From the NCBI GenBank assembly GCA_027035765.1, contig JALVUD010000036.1:18094-82093 (forward strand): a stretch of 64,000 nucleotides of DNA, given 5' to 3'. The position numbers and the translations under genes are program-made. This document shows, in pieces, positions 33,691 to 42,862 of the stretch (its first letter is position 1; every line of letters starts with the position of its first letter). The stretch is from Campylobacteraceae bacterium. Lineage in GTDB: Bacteria > Campylobacterota > Campylobacteria > Campylobacterales > Sulfurovaceae. Under the pieces are notes generated by a model. That model did no database searches and was not told the origin of the DNA. It worked only from the letters and a program-made list of their open reading frames with translations.

Positions 33691-34398
33691 TCATCCACCG
33701 AGATAGGCGGCTTGGACGCTCTCATCTTTGCGGAGTGCATCCGAGCCCCCTGCTTGGACGATCCGACCATTCTCCAGAACATAGGCTCTGTCGGAGTGAT
33801 CGAGGGCCAGATGGGCGTTTTGCTCGACGAGGAAGATCGTGGTCCCCTCTTCCCGAAGTTGCATCAGCGTTTCAAAAATCTCTTCGACGATGACAGGAGC
33901 CAGGCCCATGCTGGGCTCGTCGAGCAGGAGCAGTTTCGGGCGGCTCATCAGGGCCCGGCCGACGGCGACCATCTGCTGTTGACCGCCGCTGAGAGTGCCG
34001 GCATAGGCTTTGCGTTTCTCTTTCAGGATCGGGAAACGACGGTAGACCTCTTCCAGGTCGCGGACGATCTCCTTTTGATCCTTTCGCGTATAGGCTCCCA
34101 GCAGCAGATTGTCCTCGACGGTAAGTGTGGCGAAGAGCCCCCGACCTTCCGGCACCTGGGAGATCCCCGCCTCGACACGCCTGTCGGAGGGAAGGCGGGT
34201 GATCTCCTTTCTCAGGTATTCGATCTTTCCGCTCCGTGGAGTCACCAGTCCGCTGAGGGTGCGCAGCAACGTGGTCTTCCCCGCTCCGTTGGCCCCGATG
34301 AGCGCCACGATCTCTCCCTCGTCGATATGAAGAGAGAGATCACGCAGGGCTTCGATCCTGCCGTAGTTGACGGAGAGATTTTCCACAAGAAGAATCAT
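33691..34398 (-). CDS. livF: Branched-chain/aromatic amino-acid ABC transporter ATPase LivF (235 aa)
   Basis: Second ATPase of a Liv-type importer. Walker A is GANGAGKTTLLR, the signature is LSGGQQQMVAVGRALMSRPKLLLLDEPSMGL, and the length is normal. It overlaps livG by 4 bp. The transporter is encoded divergently from an indolepyruvate oxidoreductase cluster, which suggests aromatic or branched amino acids (or arylacids) as cargo. Confidence 0.93.
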   Translation of the reverse strand: MILLVENLSVNYGRIEALRDLSLHIDEGEIVALIGANGAGKTTLLRTLSGLVTPRSGKIEYLRKEITRLPSDRRVEAGISQVPEGRGLFATLTVEDNLLLGAYTRKDQKEIVRDLEEVYRRFPILKEKRKAYAGTLSGGQQQMVAVGRALMSRPKLLLLDEPSMGLAPVIVEEIFETLMQLREEGTTIFLVEQNAHLALDHSDRAYVLENGRIVQAGGSDALRKDESVQAAYLGG

Positions 34399-35150
34399 CG
34401 CCTCCCTCCCAGATAGGCCTCGATCACCTCCGGATCGTTCCGGATCTCCTCCGGGGTCCCTTCGGCCAGTTTTTTGCCGAAATGCATGACGGTGATCCGG
34501 TCGGAGAGATCCATGACCATGCGCATATCGTGTTCGATGAGGATCACGGTCACTTCATCGGCGACAATGGTGCGGATCAGCTCGGCCACTTCGGCGGTCT
34601 CCCTGGGGTTGAGCCCTGCGACAGGTTCATCCAGCAGGAGCAGCTCCGGGCCCGTGGCCAGCGCCCGCACGATCTCCAGTTTTTTCAGGATGCCGTAGGA
34701 GAGGTTGCGTGCCTCCTGATGGGCATAGTCGCGAATCCCGATAAGTCCCAGCAGATGCATGGCCCGTTCGGTATAGCGCCTCTCATCTTCCAGGAGCCTT
34801 CGTGAACGCAGAAGCGTGGGCCAAAGTCCCTTGCTCAGATAGCGGTCGAAGCCGAGCATCACATTCTCCAGCACTGTCATGCCGCCGCAGATCTCCAGAT
34901 TCTGGAAGGTGCGGCAGATCCCCCGGTAGACCAGCTGATCGGTGGGGGTGTCGGTAATGTCCGCTCCGTCGAGCCAGACGCTCCCCCCGTCGCTGCGGTA
35001 GACACCGCTGATGGTATTGACCAGCGTGGTCTTGCCCGCTCCGTTGGGGCCGATGACGGCGTGGATGTGCCCTTTGGCCACCCGGAAGCTGATGTCGTCC
35101 ACTGCCGTCAGGCCTCCGAAGCGTTTGGTGAGGTTGCGGATCTCAAGCAT
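34395..35150 (-). CDS. livG: Amino-acid ABC transporter ATPase LivG (251 aa)
   Basis: First ATPase of the Liv importer. Walker A GPNGAGKTTLVN, LivG-type insert with GICRTFQNLEICGGMTVLENVMLG, signature LSYGILKKLEIVRALA and Walker B LLLLDEPVAGLNP. It overlaps livF by 4 bp; upstream, 240 bp of repeat sequence separates it from livM, unusual inside an otherwise overlapping operon. Confidence 0.94.
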   Translation of the reverse strand: MLEIRNLTKRFGGLTAVDDISFRVAKGHIHAVIGPNGAGKTTLVNTISGVYRSDGGSVWLDGADITDTPTDQLVYRGICRTFQNLEICGGMTVLENVMLGFDRYLSKGLWPTLLRSRRLLEDERRYTERAMHLLGLIGIRDYAHQEARNLSYGILKKLEIVRALATGPELLLLDEPVAGLNPRETAEVAELIRTIVADEVTVILIEHDMRMVMDLSDRITVMHFGKKLAEGTPEEIRNDPEVIEAYLGGRR

Positions 35151-35173
35151 CTTTTTCCTCCCGTTGGGAGGGG

Positions 35174-35376
35174 TAACTAGTAACTAGTAACGAGTAACTA
35201 GTAATTTTTGTATGCGTTGCTATGCAACGCTTTTTTTTATGAGGGTGAGAGGGTGAGAAGGTGAGAGGGTGAGAAGGTTTTTGTCTTGTACCTTCCCACC
35301 TTCCCACCAGCGCGAAGCGCGATCTCACCCTCTCACCAAGAACTCTGGTTACTAGTTTCTTGTTACTTGTTACTCG
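35174..35376. repeat. Nested inverted-repeat locus of 7- and 8-bp arrays (livM-livG gap)
   Basis: Outer left array TAACTAG x2, TAACGAG, TAACTAG (35174-35201); hairpin GCGTTGC-TAT-GCAACGC (35214-35230) plus eight T; octamers GAGGGTGA/GAAGGTGA (35241-35277); module with CCTTCCCA repeats and GCGCGAAGCGC (35290-35337) ending in TCACCCTC; outer right array TTACTAG, TTTCTTG, TTACTTG, TTACTCG (35349-35376). The right side is the inverse of the left, so the whole region can fold on itself. Confidence 0.9.
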
Positions 35377-35390
35377 TTTTCCGATAAATT

Positions 35391-36335
35391 TCATCCCCTT
35401 CTCCTCCACCGATCAAAAAGCGAAACGATCCCTTTCGGCATGAAGATCATCACTCCGATGATGATGGCACCGTAGATGAGGGTCTGGTAGTCTTCGAAGG
35501 AAGTCAGAAGCTGGGGGAGCAGCGTCAGGATCACCGCACCGATGACGGCACCATAGAGACGCCCCATCCCGCCCAGGACCACCATAACCACCAGTTCGAT
35601 GGAACGGTTGAATCCCGCCTCCTGAGGAGAGATGAACCCGGAGAAAAAAGCGTAAAGACTGCCTGCCAATGCAGCGACGACCACGGAGATGACGAAGACC
35701 AGACTCTTGTAGCGGGCCACGTTGACCCCGACGCTGGCCGGGGCGCGTTCCGAGTCGTGAAGGCTGCGGAGGATCCGTCCCAAAGGGGACTCGATGAGGT
35801 TCTGGGCCAGCCAGAGGAGGACCAACAGGTGCAGGGCCGCCAGGAGATACCACTCCCAGCTCTCAGTAAAGGTGTGGCCGAAAAGGGAAAAGCTCTCCAC
35901 ACTCATCCCGTCGGTTCCGCCGGTGAGCTCCTCTTCGTTGTTGAGGATGATGGAGACGATGATCCCCACCCCCAGGGTCGCCATGGCCAGATAGTGGCCC
36001 CGCAGCCTCAGGATCGGCCGGGCGAGCCCGTAGGCCAGGAGTGCCATAATCCCCAGGCTGACGGCGATGGAGAAGAGCGGCGCCAGGCCGTAGCGTCCCG
36101 TCAGGATGGCGGCGATGTAGCCGCCCAGCCCGGCGAAGGCCCCGTGGGCCAGGCTGATCTGCCCCGCATAACCCATCAGTAGATTGAGCCCTACGGCGAT
36201 CATGGCGTTGAAAAGGGCGAGGATGGCGATCTCGTAATAGAAGTCGTTACTGAGCATCCACGGCACAAGGGCCAGGATCAGGGCGGTCACTCCCAGGGCG
36301 GGGCGCAGGTTCCAGCGTCGGGCCAGTGCTCTCAT
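35391..36335 (-). CDS. livM: Amino-acid ABC transporter permease LivM (314 aa)
   Basis: Inner-membrane permease with about nine helices. The conserved LivM blocks are present: NAMIAVGLNLLMGYAGQISLAHGAFAGLGGYIAA and the GMGRLYGAVIGAVILTLLPQLL cytoplasmic loop, with LRLRGHYLAMATLG between. It overlaps livH by 4 bp and is separated from livG by the repeat locus. Confidence 0.93.
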   Translation of the reverse strand: MRALARRWNLRPALGVTALILALVPWMLSNDFYYEIAILALFNAMIAVGLNLLMGYAGQISLAHGAFAGLGGYIAAILTGRYGLAPLFSIAVSLGIMALLAYGLARPILRLRGHYLAMATLGVGIIVSIILNNEEELTGGTDGMSVESFSLFGHTFTESWEWYLLAALHLLVLLWLAQNLIESPLGRILRSLHDSERAPASVGVNVARYKSLVFVISVVVAALAGSLYAFFSGFISPQEAGFNRSIELVVMVVLGGMGRLYGAVIGAVILTLLPQLLTSFEDYQTLIYGAIIIGVMIFMPKGIVSLFDRWRRRG

Positions 36336-37201
36336 ACCCGTTGGACTCCCCGATGGCTGAAGAGGCCGCCGGGCCGGAAAAAGAGGATCAGAAGCATGAT
36401 GACGAAGGCGACGGCGTCTTTGTACTCCGAAGAGAGATAGCCCGCCACCAACGCCTCCATGATCCCCAGGATCAATCCCCCCGCGACGGCACCGAAAGGA
36501 TTGGAGAGCCCGCCGGTGATCGCCGCGGCAAATCCCTTGAGCCCCAGCATGATCCCCACTTCGTAGTTGGTGGAGGTGATGGGTGTGAGGAGGATGCCTC
36601 CCACGGAGGCGATGGCGGCGGCCAGGGAGAAGCTGAGGACCCAGATCTTTTTGAGGCTGATGCCCATGAGCCTGGCGGCGTCGGGGTCGAGGGAGACGGC
36701 GATCATCGCTTTGCCGGTGCGGGTCCGGCGAAAGAAAAACCAGAGCCCCGCTACGATGAGCACCGAAGCGGCCATCACCAGCAGTGCCTGATAGCTGAGC
36801 GTCGCCCCCAGGATCGTCAGATGCCCCTCACCGAGCAGGGGAGGCAGGGTATGAAGCTCCTTGTCGAAGACCACCTCCGCTGCGCCTCGCAGAAAGATGG
36901 CGTAGCCCAGGGTGAGGATGATCAGGGATTCCTGGGAGCTGTCCCGGGAGAGATCGGTGAGTTTCCAGAGCAGTACCCCAAGCAGTGCCGTCAGCCCGAT
37001 CGCCAGGAGATAGGCGGGCAGATAGGGAATGCCTCCCGCCAGCAGAAAGACCATGATCATCCCCCCGGCCATGACGAACTCCCCCTGGGCGAAGTTGATG
37101 ATCCCGCTGGCGTTGTAGATGACGGTAAAGCCCATCCCAACCAGGGCATAGACGAAACCGACAGTCAGACCGGTGAGGAGAAAGGCGAAAAGTTCGGTCA
37201 T
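36332..37201 (-). CDS. livH: Amino-acid ABC transporter permease LivH (289 aa)
   Basis: The second permease. N-terminal LTGLTVGFVYALVGMGFTVIYNASGIINFAQGEFVMAGG is diagnostic; the GGLSNPFGAVAGGLILGIMEALV loop near the C-terminus contacts the ATPase. The start is chosen at MTELFAFLL. A longer frame upstream runs through repeat sequence and is not supported. The 206-bp gap to livK upstream is another repeat locus. Confidence 0.93.
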   Translation of the reverse strand: MTELFAFLLTGLTVGFVYALVGMGFTVIYNASGIINFAQGEFVMAGGMIMVFLLAGGIPYLPAYLLAIGLTALLGVLLWKLTDLSRDSSQESLIILTLGYAIFLRGAAEVVFDKELHTLPPLLGEGHLTILGATLSYQALLVMAASVLIVAGLWFFFRRTRTGKAMIAVSLDPDAARLMGISLKKIWVLSFSLAAAIASVGGILLTPITSTNYEVGIMLGLKGFAAAITGGLSNPFGAVAGGLILGIMEALVAGYLSSEYKDAVAFVIMLLILFFRPGGLFSHRGVQRV

Positions 37202-37225
37202 TTTTCGCCCCCAGGAGCGAAAAAC

Positions 37226-37390
37226 GAGTGAGGAGTGGGGAGTGAGGAGTGAGACAGGAATTTCTGGTGAGAAAGTGAGAAGGTGAGAAGGTGAGAAGGG
37301 TTCTGTTTTATACCTCCCCACCTTCCTACCAGCGTGAAGCGCGATCTCACCCTCTCACCCTCTCCCAATCCACCAATACCCCAATATGCC
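37226..37390. repeat. Heptamer/octamer array locus (livK-livH gap)
   Basis: GAGTGAG, GAGTGGG, GAGTGAG, GAGTGAG (37226-37253), then octamers GGTGAGAA/AGTGAGAA (37266-37297), then the same 45-bp module as at 35290 (CCTCCCCACCTTCC..., GCGTGAAGCGC, CTCACCCTCTCACC), then CCAATA-type units (about 37370-37390). It almost fills the space between two operon genes. Confidence 0.88.
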
Positions 37391-37407
37391 AATAACATAA
37401 CGTTCAG

Positions 37408-38550
37408 TTATTCCGCCAATTTCCAATCGCCGTTTTTAATCTGCAGCATCACCAGACCCGATTTGGTGTCCAGTCCCAGATGGTCGGTGGGGCTCATATT
37501 GACCACCCCGTCGATGCCGACGAAATTGTGCAGGCTCTCCAGGCCGTCCCGGATGGCCGCGGGAGAGGTCCCTTTGCGTTTGACGGCGTCGGCGATGGCG
37601 TACAGGGAGTCGTAGGCGTGGCCTCCGAAGCTGGCCACGGGAGTGTGGAAGGTCTTTTCATACTCGTTCTTGTAGGCCAGGCAGACCTTTTTGACCGGGT
37701 TGGTGTCGGGGAGCTTGGCGGCCACCACGACCGGCGGAGAAACCACATAGACCCCTTCGGCGGCATCACCGGCGATCTCGATATATTTTTTGGAAGCGAC
37801 ACCATGAGATTCATAGAGGGGCATTTTGAGTCCCAGTTGCTTGAAGTTCTTGGTCACAATGGCAGGCCCCTGACCGAATCCGGGGTTGAGGACCGCCTGG
37901 ACACCGGGAGTGTTTTTGATCTTGAGCAGCTGGGCGCTCATGTCGGTATCCTTCTTGCCGTAGGTTTCATCGGCGAGGATATCGATCCCCATATCCTTGG
38001 CCACCATCTTGCACTGTTTGCGCATCGACTTGCCGAAGCCGCCGCTGCCCGAGAGCATGGCGATCTTGGAGATCTGATGGGCTTTCATGTGTTCCATGAT
38101 CTTTTGACAGGCCATCCGGTCGGTGGCGACGATCTTGAAGACCCATTTTTTGACCGGATCGATGATGGGAACCCCACCGGCCATGGAGAGCATGGGGATC
38201 TTCGATTTCTGGATCAACGGGATGACGGCCATGGTCTCTCCCGTGGTGGAGGGGCCGATGATGGCGGCGACCTTGTCTTTGTAGAGAAGCCGCTTGGCGA
38301 AGGTGACCGCCTTCTTGGGATTGGCGCCGGTATCGTAGGCGATCAGCTCCAGCTTGCGGCCCGCGACACCGCCTGTATCGTTGATCTTTTCGACGTAATG
38401 CCGAAGTGTTTTGAGCTCCGGATCTCCGATGAACGAAGCCGGTCCGGTGGCGGAGACCAGGGCCCCGATCCGAATCGGCTCCTCTGCCAGAACGGACCCG
38501 CTCCAGAACAGGGCGACAATGGCCAGCATTTTCAGCAACATCGATTTCAT
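37408..38550 (-). CDS. livK: Amino-acid ABC transporter substrate-binding protein (380 aa)
   Basis: Periplasmic binding protein of the Leu/Ile/Val type I fold. Signal peptide MKSMLLKMLAIVALFWSGSVLA, followed by IRIGALVSATGPASFIGDPELKTLRHYVEKIN, the AIIGPSTTGETMAVIPLIQ hinge and GGHAYDSLYAIADAVK. A strong AAGGAGGAG precedes the ATG. It opens the transcription unit livK-livH-livM-livG-livF. Ligand specificity is not certain; the neighbourhood argues for aromatic or branched amino acids. Confidence 0.9.
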   Translation of the reverse strand: MKSMLLKMLAIVALFWSGSVLAEEPIRIGALVSATGPASFIGDPELKTLRHYVEKINDTGGVAGRKLELIAYDTGANPKKAVTFAKRLLYKDKVAAIIGPSTTGETMAVIPLIQKSKIPMLSMAGGVPIIDPVKKWVFKIVATDRMACQKIMEHMKAHQISKIAMLSGSGGFGKSMRKQCKMVAKDMGIDILADETYGKKDTDMSAQLLKIKNTPGVQAVLNPGFGQGPAIVTKNFKQLGLKMPLYESHGVASKKYIEIAGDAAEGVYVVSPPVVVAAKLPDTNPVKKVCLAYKNEYEKTFHTPVASFGGHAYDSLYAIADAVKRKGTSPAAIRDGLESLHNFVGIDGVVNMSPTDHLGLDTKSGLVMLQIKNGDWKLAE

Positions 38551-38580
38551 TTTTTCTCCTCCTTGAGCGATGGTGGCTCT

Positions 38581-38624
38581 ATTATAGCCTCCGGCCCTAA
38601 GATTGACGATGATCCGTGTCAATC
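38581..38624 (-). promoter_or_regulatory. livK promoter with a dyad operator candidate
   Basis: A TATAAT on the minus strand (38586-38581) precedes livK. About 15 bp further upstream lies a dyad of GATTGAC (38601-38607) and its inverse GTCAATC (38618-38624), overlapping where a -35 box and regulator site would be. It is a plausible operator for the divergent liv and ior units. Confidence 0.4.
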
Positions 38625-38795
38625 GGCAAAAGAAAATAGTGAATTTTCTACATTTATACGATGAAAAATTCAACAACAATTATCAGATGGAACTATAAAA
38701 ATGCTTTGATGTATAACTATTGTAATGATTAAGAGAATTGTGAGTAGAATGGAACGGGTTCATCGCAACAGTAGCGAATCGAAGAAGGAGGAGTG

Positions 38796-40634
38796 ATGAA
38801 AGAGACCCTGATGGGCAACGATGCTATCGCCTGGGGGCTGATCCACGCCGATGTGGAGATGGTCTCGGGCTATCCCGGGACCCCTTCCAGCGAGATCCTT
38901 GGGATGGTACAGAAGATCAAATCGAAGCTGAAACTGCCGGTCTACGCCGAGTGGGCCACCAACGAAAAGGTGGGCTTCGAGGTGGCCTACGCCGGGGCCA
39001 TCGCCGGCAAACGGACAGCCGCGACGATGAAGCAGGTGGGCCTCAACGTCGCCAGCGACGCGTTGATGTCGGCGGCCTATATCGGAAATAGAGGGGGATT
39101 CCTCCTCATCGCCGCCGACGATCCGGGCTTCCACTCCTCCCAGACGGAGCAGGACAGCCGGGTCTTCGCCAAATTCGCCCGGATCCCGGTGCTGGATCCC
39201 TCCACGCCCCAGGATGCCTACGATATGACCCGCTACGGTGTCGAACTCTCCGAACGCTTCGAGACGCCGGTGATGCTGCGTCCCGTGATGCGGGTCTGCC
39301 ACGCCCGGGAGATCATCGAGATGGAGGATGCCACTGACTTCCATCCCAAAGAGGGGAAATTCGTCCGCAACATCCCCCGCTGGGCGGCGGTCCCCCGGGA
39401 CGGTCGGCTGCAGCAGGGCTATGAAGCCCTCGATCGCATCGAAGCGATCGCCGCCTACAACTGGGCAGAGCACCTCAAGCCGCGTTTCGATGCACTGGAG
39501 GGGAAAAGTGACGTTCTGATCCTCGCTTCCGGGACCGGATACGCCTTTACCCGGGAGGCGATGGAGGAGCTGGAGGTCGAGGCCGATCTGGTCAAAGTGG
39601 AGATGCCCTATCCCCTGCCGGTAGAGGAGATCCGCAAACGCTTCGAAGCCTACGAGAAGGTTCTGGTGGTCGAAGAGCCCTATCCCTGTATCGAAGAGCA
39701 GGTGATGGACCCGGCCAAGGTTCACGGGCGCCTCGACAAGACGATGAACCGCATCGACGAGATGAAAAAGGAGCATATCCTCGAGGCGTTTAAAAAGCTG
39801 GGCCTTTATGAAGGGAAGAACATCTACGCCCCCAAACTCACTTTCAGCATCGACGTGCCCCCGCGTCCGCCGGCGCTCTGCCCGGGATGTCCCCACCGGG
39901 ATATCTACTACGCCATCATGAAGGTCTTCAAAAAGAGCAAATCGATCTACCCCTCCGATATCGGCTGCTACACCCTGGCCCTGGCCCAGGGAGCCATCGA
40001 TACGATCCTCTGTATGGGGGCCAGTGTCTCCATGGCCAGCGGTCTGAGCCTGGCCGATCCGAGCAAAACGGTGGTGGCCACCATCGGGGACGGGACCTTC
40101 TTTCACTCCGGGATCCCGCCGCTGATCAATGCCGTCTACCAGGGGCACCGTTTCATCCTGGTGATCCTGGACAACTCCACCATCGCCATGACGGGACGTC
40201 AGGTGACTCCCGAGCGTTTCAACCAGACCCTGGATATCGGCCGGATCGTCGAGGGGATGGGGATCAAGTGTTACGAGCACACCTACTCCCACGAGATGCA
40301 CAAAAACATCGACTTTTTCAAGGGGATCAAGAAGATCTTCGAATCGGAGGAGCATCAGGGACCCCTGGTGGTGCGGGTGCGGCAGTTCTGTATCCTGGAC
40401 AACGAACGCAAGGATGACTGGGTCCCCGGAGAATACGCCGTGGTCGATCCCGAACTCTGCGTCGCCTGCGATCAGTGCACCACCGTCTACAAATGCCCCC
40501 CCATGGCCTACAATGCCGAAGGAAAGATCGAGATCGACCCCTTCCTCTGCGCCGGCTGCGGAGGGTGTCTGGAGATCGTCTGCCCGACCGATGCGTTCAA
40601 GCTGGATGAAGAGAAGAGTGGAGGAAAACAATGA
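38796..40634 (+). CDS. iorA: Indolepyruvate:ferredoxin oxidoreductase alpha subunit (612 aa)
   Basis: Oxidises aryl (or branched) 2-oxoacids with CoA to acyl-CoA and CO2, reducing ferredoxin. The N-terminal pyrimidine domain has GNDAIAWGLIHADVEMVSGYPGTPSSEI; the TPP domain has CPGCPHRDIYYAI, GDGTFFHSGIPPLINAV and ILDNSTIAMTGRQVTP. The C-terminus carries two [4Fe-4S] motifs (CVACDQCTTVYKCP and CAGCGGCLEIVCP). The start ATG has GGAGG at good spacing; a GTG one codon upstream is possible. It is the first gene of the plus-strand unit, divergent from livK. Confidence 0.95.
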   Translation: MKETLMGNDAIAWGLIHADVEMVSGYPGTPSSEILGMVQKIKSKLKLPVYAEWATNEKVGFEVAYAGAIAGKRTAATMKQVGLNVASDALMSAAYIGNRGGFLLIAADDPGFHSSQTEQDSRVFAKFARIPVLDPSTPQDAYDMTRYGVELSERFETPVMLRPVMRVCHAREIIEMEDATDFHPKEGKFVRNIPRWAAVPRDGRLQQGYEALDRIEAIAAYNWAEHLKPRFDALEGKSDVLILASGTGYAFTREAMEELEVEADLVKVEMPYPLPVEEIRKRFEAYEKVLVVEEPYPCIEEQVMDPAKVHGRLDKTMNRIDEMKKEHILEAFKKLGLYEGKNIYAPKLTFSIDVPPRPPALCPGCPHRDIYYAIMKVFKKSKSIYPSDIGCYTLALAQGAIDTILCMGASVSMASGLSLADPSKTVVATIGDGTFFHSGIPPLINAVYQGHRFILVILDNSTIAMTGRQVTPERFNQTLDIGRIVEGMGIKCYEHTYSHEMHKNIDFFKGIKKIFESEEHQGPLVVRVRQFCILDNERKDDWVPGEYAVVDPELCVACDQCTTVYKCPPMAYNAEGKIEIDPFLCAGCGGCLEIVCPTDAFKLDEEKSGGKQ

Positions 40635-40645
40635 GTTGCAAGCAC

Positions 40646-40824
40646 GGCCCTTCGGGCCTCAAGTCGCAAGTCGCAAGTGGTGTCGCCTTCGGCGACGTTA
40701 TTAGTTATTGGTGTATTGGTGTATTGGGAGAAGGTAGGAGGGTGAGATCGCGCTTTGCGCTGGTGGGAAGGTGGGAAGTTTTGAGACAAAAACCTTCTTA
40801 CCTTCTTACCTTCTTACCTTCTCA
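40646..40824. repeat. Modular repeat locus (iorA-iorB gap)
   Basis: Hairpin GGCCC-TTC-GGGCC (40646-40658), heptamers AAGTCGC x2 and AAGTGGT (40661-40681), hairpin GTCGCCTTCGGCGAC (40682-40696), TATTGGTG units, an inverted copy of the 45-bp module seen at 35290 (around 40738-40779, GCGCTTTGCGC core) and octamers CCTTCTTA x3 plus CCTTCTCA (40793-40824). It separates two subunits of one enzyme. Confidence 0.9.
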
Positions 40825-40866
40825 CCAGAAATTTATTTCTCATTCCTCCCAAAGGGAGGTTGCATT

Positions 40867-41406
40867 ATGAAATACCAAATCGTCATCGCCGGATTTGGCG
40901 GGCAGGGGGTGGTCTTTCTGGTCAAGGTGCTCGCACTCTGTGCGGGGAATCGGGATCTGAAGTTCCTGGGGACGGAGAATCACGGGATGAGCCAGCGGGG
41001 TGGGGCGGTCAGCTGCGATATCAAGATCGGTGATTTCTCCAACCCGGTCATCGATAGAGGCCAGGCCGATCTGCTCATCGGTCTGGATGCCAACGAAGCC
41101 CTGCGCAATCTGCAGCTGCTCAAAGAGGGAGGTCATGTGGTGAGCAACGCCCAGGATCCCTTCCCGGAGGGGCTGCCGTTCCAGGTCCACACCATCGACG
41201 CCAACGCCCAGGCCCTGGCCGGAGAGTTCCCCATTCAGGGGCTCAATGTCTTCATGCTGGGGGTGACGCTGGCCACGGTGCCCGATTTCCCCTTCAGCAT
41301 CGAAGAGATCGAAACGGCCCTGCGGCAGATCAATGCCAAGGTGGCGGATCAGAATATCGAGGTGCTGCACCATGCCCTTGCTGACGCAAGGGAGATGGGG
41401 GAGTGA
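40867..41406 (+). CDS. iorB: Indolepyruvate:ferredoxin oxidoreductase beta subunit (179 aa)
   Basis: The gamma-type partner of IorA. The N-terminal VIAGFGGQGVVFLVKVLA, the conserved TENHGMSQRGGAVSCDIKIG and LDANEALRNLQLL identify it. The ATG follows AAAGGGAGG. An open frame extends 32 codons upstream but through repeat sequence. The two subunit genes are unusually split by 232 bp. Confidence 0.94.
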   Translation: MKYQIVIAGFGGQGVVFLVKVLALCAGNRDLKFLGTENHGMSQRGGAVSCDIKIGDFSNPVIDRGQADLLIGLDANEALRNLQLLKEGGHVVSNAQDPFPEGLPFQVHTIDANAQALAGEFPIQGLNVFMLGVTLATVPDFPFSIEEIETALRQINAKVADQNIEVLHHALADAREMGE

Positions 41407-41410
41407 TTTT

Positions 41411-41541
41411 GGATGTTGGATTTTGGATGATGGATTACGGTTTGCGTTGCAGGGCAACGCCTTTGTTGAAATCGTCGCCGGAGGCGACACCGTAACCCCA
41501 ATGACCAATGACCAATAACCAATAACGCCGCTGAAAGCGGC
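41411..41541. repeat. Modular repeat locus (iorB-paaK gap)
   Basis: Heptamers GGATGTT, GGATTTT, GGATGAT, GGATTAC (41411-41438); hairpin GCGTTGC-AGG-GCAACGC (41444-41460); hairpin GTCGCC-GGA-GGCGAC (41474-41488); heptamers CCAATGA x2, CCAATAA x2 (41498-41525); hairpin GCCGCT-GAA-AGCGGC (41527-41541). The middle is about 85 percent the same as 42908-42964. Confidence 0.92.
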
Positions 41542-41566
41542 AATCCGACTAAAAGGAGGAGAACAC

Positions 41567-42862
41567 ATGATCTGGAATACGGTGGAGAGCGCTTCGAGGG
41601 AGGCGATCGAGGCGATACAGCTCAAACGGTTGCAGGAAACGGCCCGGCGGGTCTATGCCCTGAACCCTTTTTACAAAGAGAAGTTCGAAGAGCGGGGGAT
41701 CACGCCGGAGGATATCCGCTCCCTGGAGGATCTGCAGCGGCTCCCCTTCACCCGCAAGCAGGATCTTCGCAACCACTACCCCTTCGGACTCTTCTGCGTC
41801 CCCATGAGCGAGGTGGTGCGGATCCACAGCTCCAGCGGGACGACGGGCAAACCGACGGTGGTGGGGTACAACGCCCACGATATGGAGGTCTGGAACGAGG
41901 TGATGGCACGGGTCTATACGATGTCGGGGGTAGGGGCCGAGGATGTGGTCCACAACGCCTACGGCTATGGTCTCTTCACCGGGGGGCTGGGCTTTCACTA
42001 CGGCGCCGAGAAGGTGGGGGCGACGGTGGTGCCTGCCAGTGGCGGATTCACCGATCGGCAGTTGATGCTGATGCGGGATTTCGGCGCGACTGTCTTGGCC
42101 TGTACCCCCAGTTTCGCCCTGCATCTGGCAGAGGTGGCAGCCAAAGCCGGCAGCGAATTCCGCAAGGACTACAAGCTCAAAGTGGGGATTTTCGGCGCCG
42201 AGCCCACCAGCGAAGGGCTCAAGAAGGAGGTGGCAAAAGCCTGGGGGATCGAGTATCGTGAGGTCTACGGACTTTCCGAGATCATCGGCCCCGGGGTCAG
42301 CTGCAGCTGTTCCCATAGCGATCGGCTCCATCTCTTTGAGGACCATTTCCTGCCCGAGATCATCGACCCCGAGACCGGAGAGGTGCTGCCGGAAGGAGAG
42401 CGGGGTGAGCTGGTCATCACGACATTGAGCAAGCAGGCGCTGCCCATCATCCGCTACCGCACCGGCGATATCACCTCCCTGGTCAAAGAGCCCTGCGGCT
42501 GCGGCCGGACCATGGTGCGGATGGAGAGCATCGTTGGGCGAGCCGACGATATGCTCATCGTCAACGGGGTCAACGTCTACCCCTCCCAGGTGGAGCATGT
42601 CATCGCCAATGCCGAGGGGGTAACCCTGAACTACCAGATCATTGCCGAAAAGAAAGGGCATCTGGACAAGCTGGAGATCATGGTGGAGGTGAGTGAGGAG
42701 ATCATGACCGACAATGTGGGCGAACTGGAACACATCCGCAAGGAGATCCAGGCCAGCCTGCTGAACAACCTCTACATCAACGCCAACGTCAAACTGGTCG
42801 AGCCCAACACCATCGAGCGGAGTATGGGCAAAGCGGTGAGGGTGGTCGACAAGCGTCGGTGA
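41567..42862 (+). CDS. paaK: Phenylacetate-CoA ligase family protein (431 aa)
   Basis: AMP-forming ligase joining CoA to aryl acids. The ATP motif is [15 protein letters not shown]; further blocks are [52 protein letters not shown] and the C-terminal [13 protein letters not shown]. The length is normal. An AAAAGGAGGAG site precedes the ATG. Next to iorAB it probably activates arylacetates or, in reverse with IOR-made acyl-CoA, conserves ATP. A 12-bp hairpin spans its stop. Confidence 0.92.
   Translation: MIWNTVESASREAIEAIQLKRLQETARRVYALNPFYKEKFEERGITPEDIRSLEDLQRLPFTRKQDLRNHYPFGLFCVPMSEVVRIHSSSGTTGKPTVVGYNAHDMEVWNEVMARVYTMSGVGAEDVVHNAYGYGLFTGGLGFHYGAEKVGATVVPASGGFTDRQLMLMRDFGATVLACTPSFALHLAEVAAKAGSEFRKDYKLKVGIFGAEPTSEGLKKEVAKAWGIEYREVYGLSEIIGPGVSCSCSHSDRLHLFEDHFLPEIIDPETGEVLPEGERGELVITTLSKQALPIIRYRTGDITSLVKEPCGCGRTMVRMESIVGRADDMLIVNGVNVYPSQVEHVIANAEGVTLNYQIIAEKKGHLDKLEIMVEVSEEIMTDNVGELEHIRKEIQASLLNNLYINANVKLVEPNTIERSMGKAVRVVDKRR

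Noticed and set aside
38760..40631. 623-codon open frame antisense to iorA
   Set aside because: Shadow of iorA, ending exactly with it and lacking family similarity.
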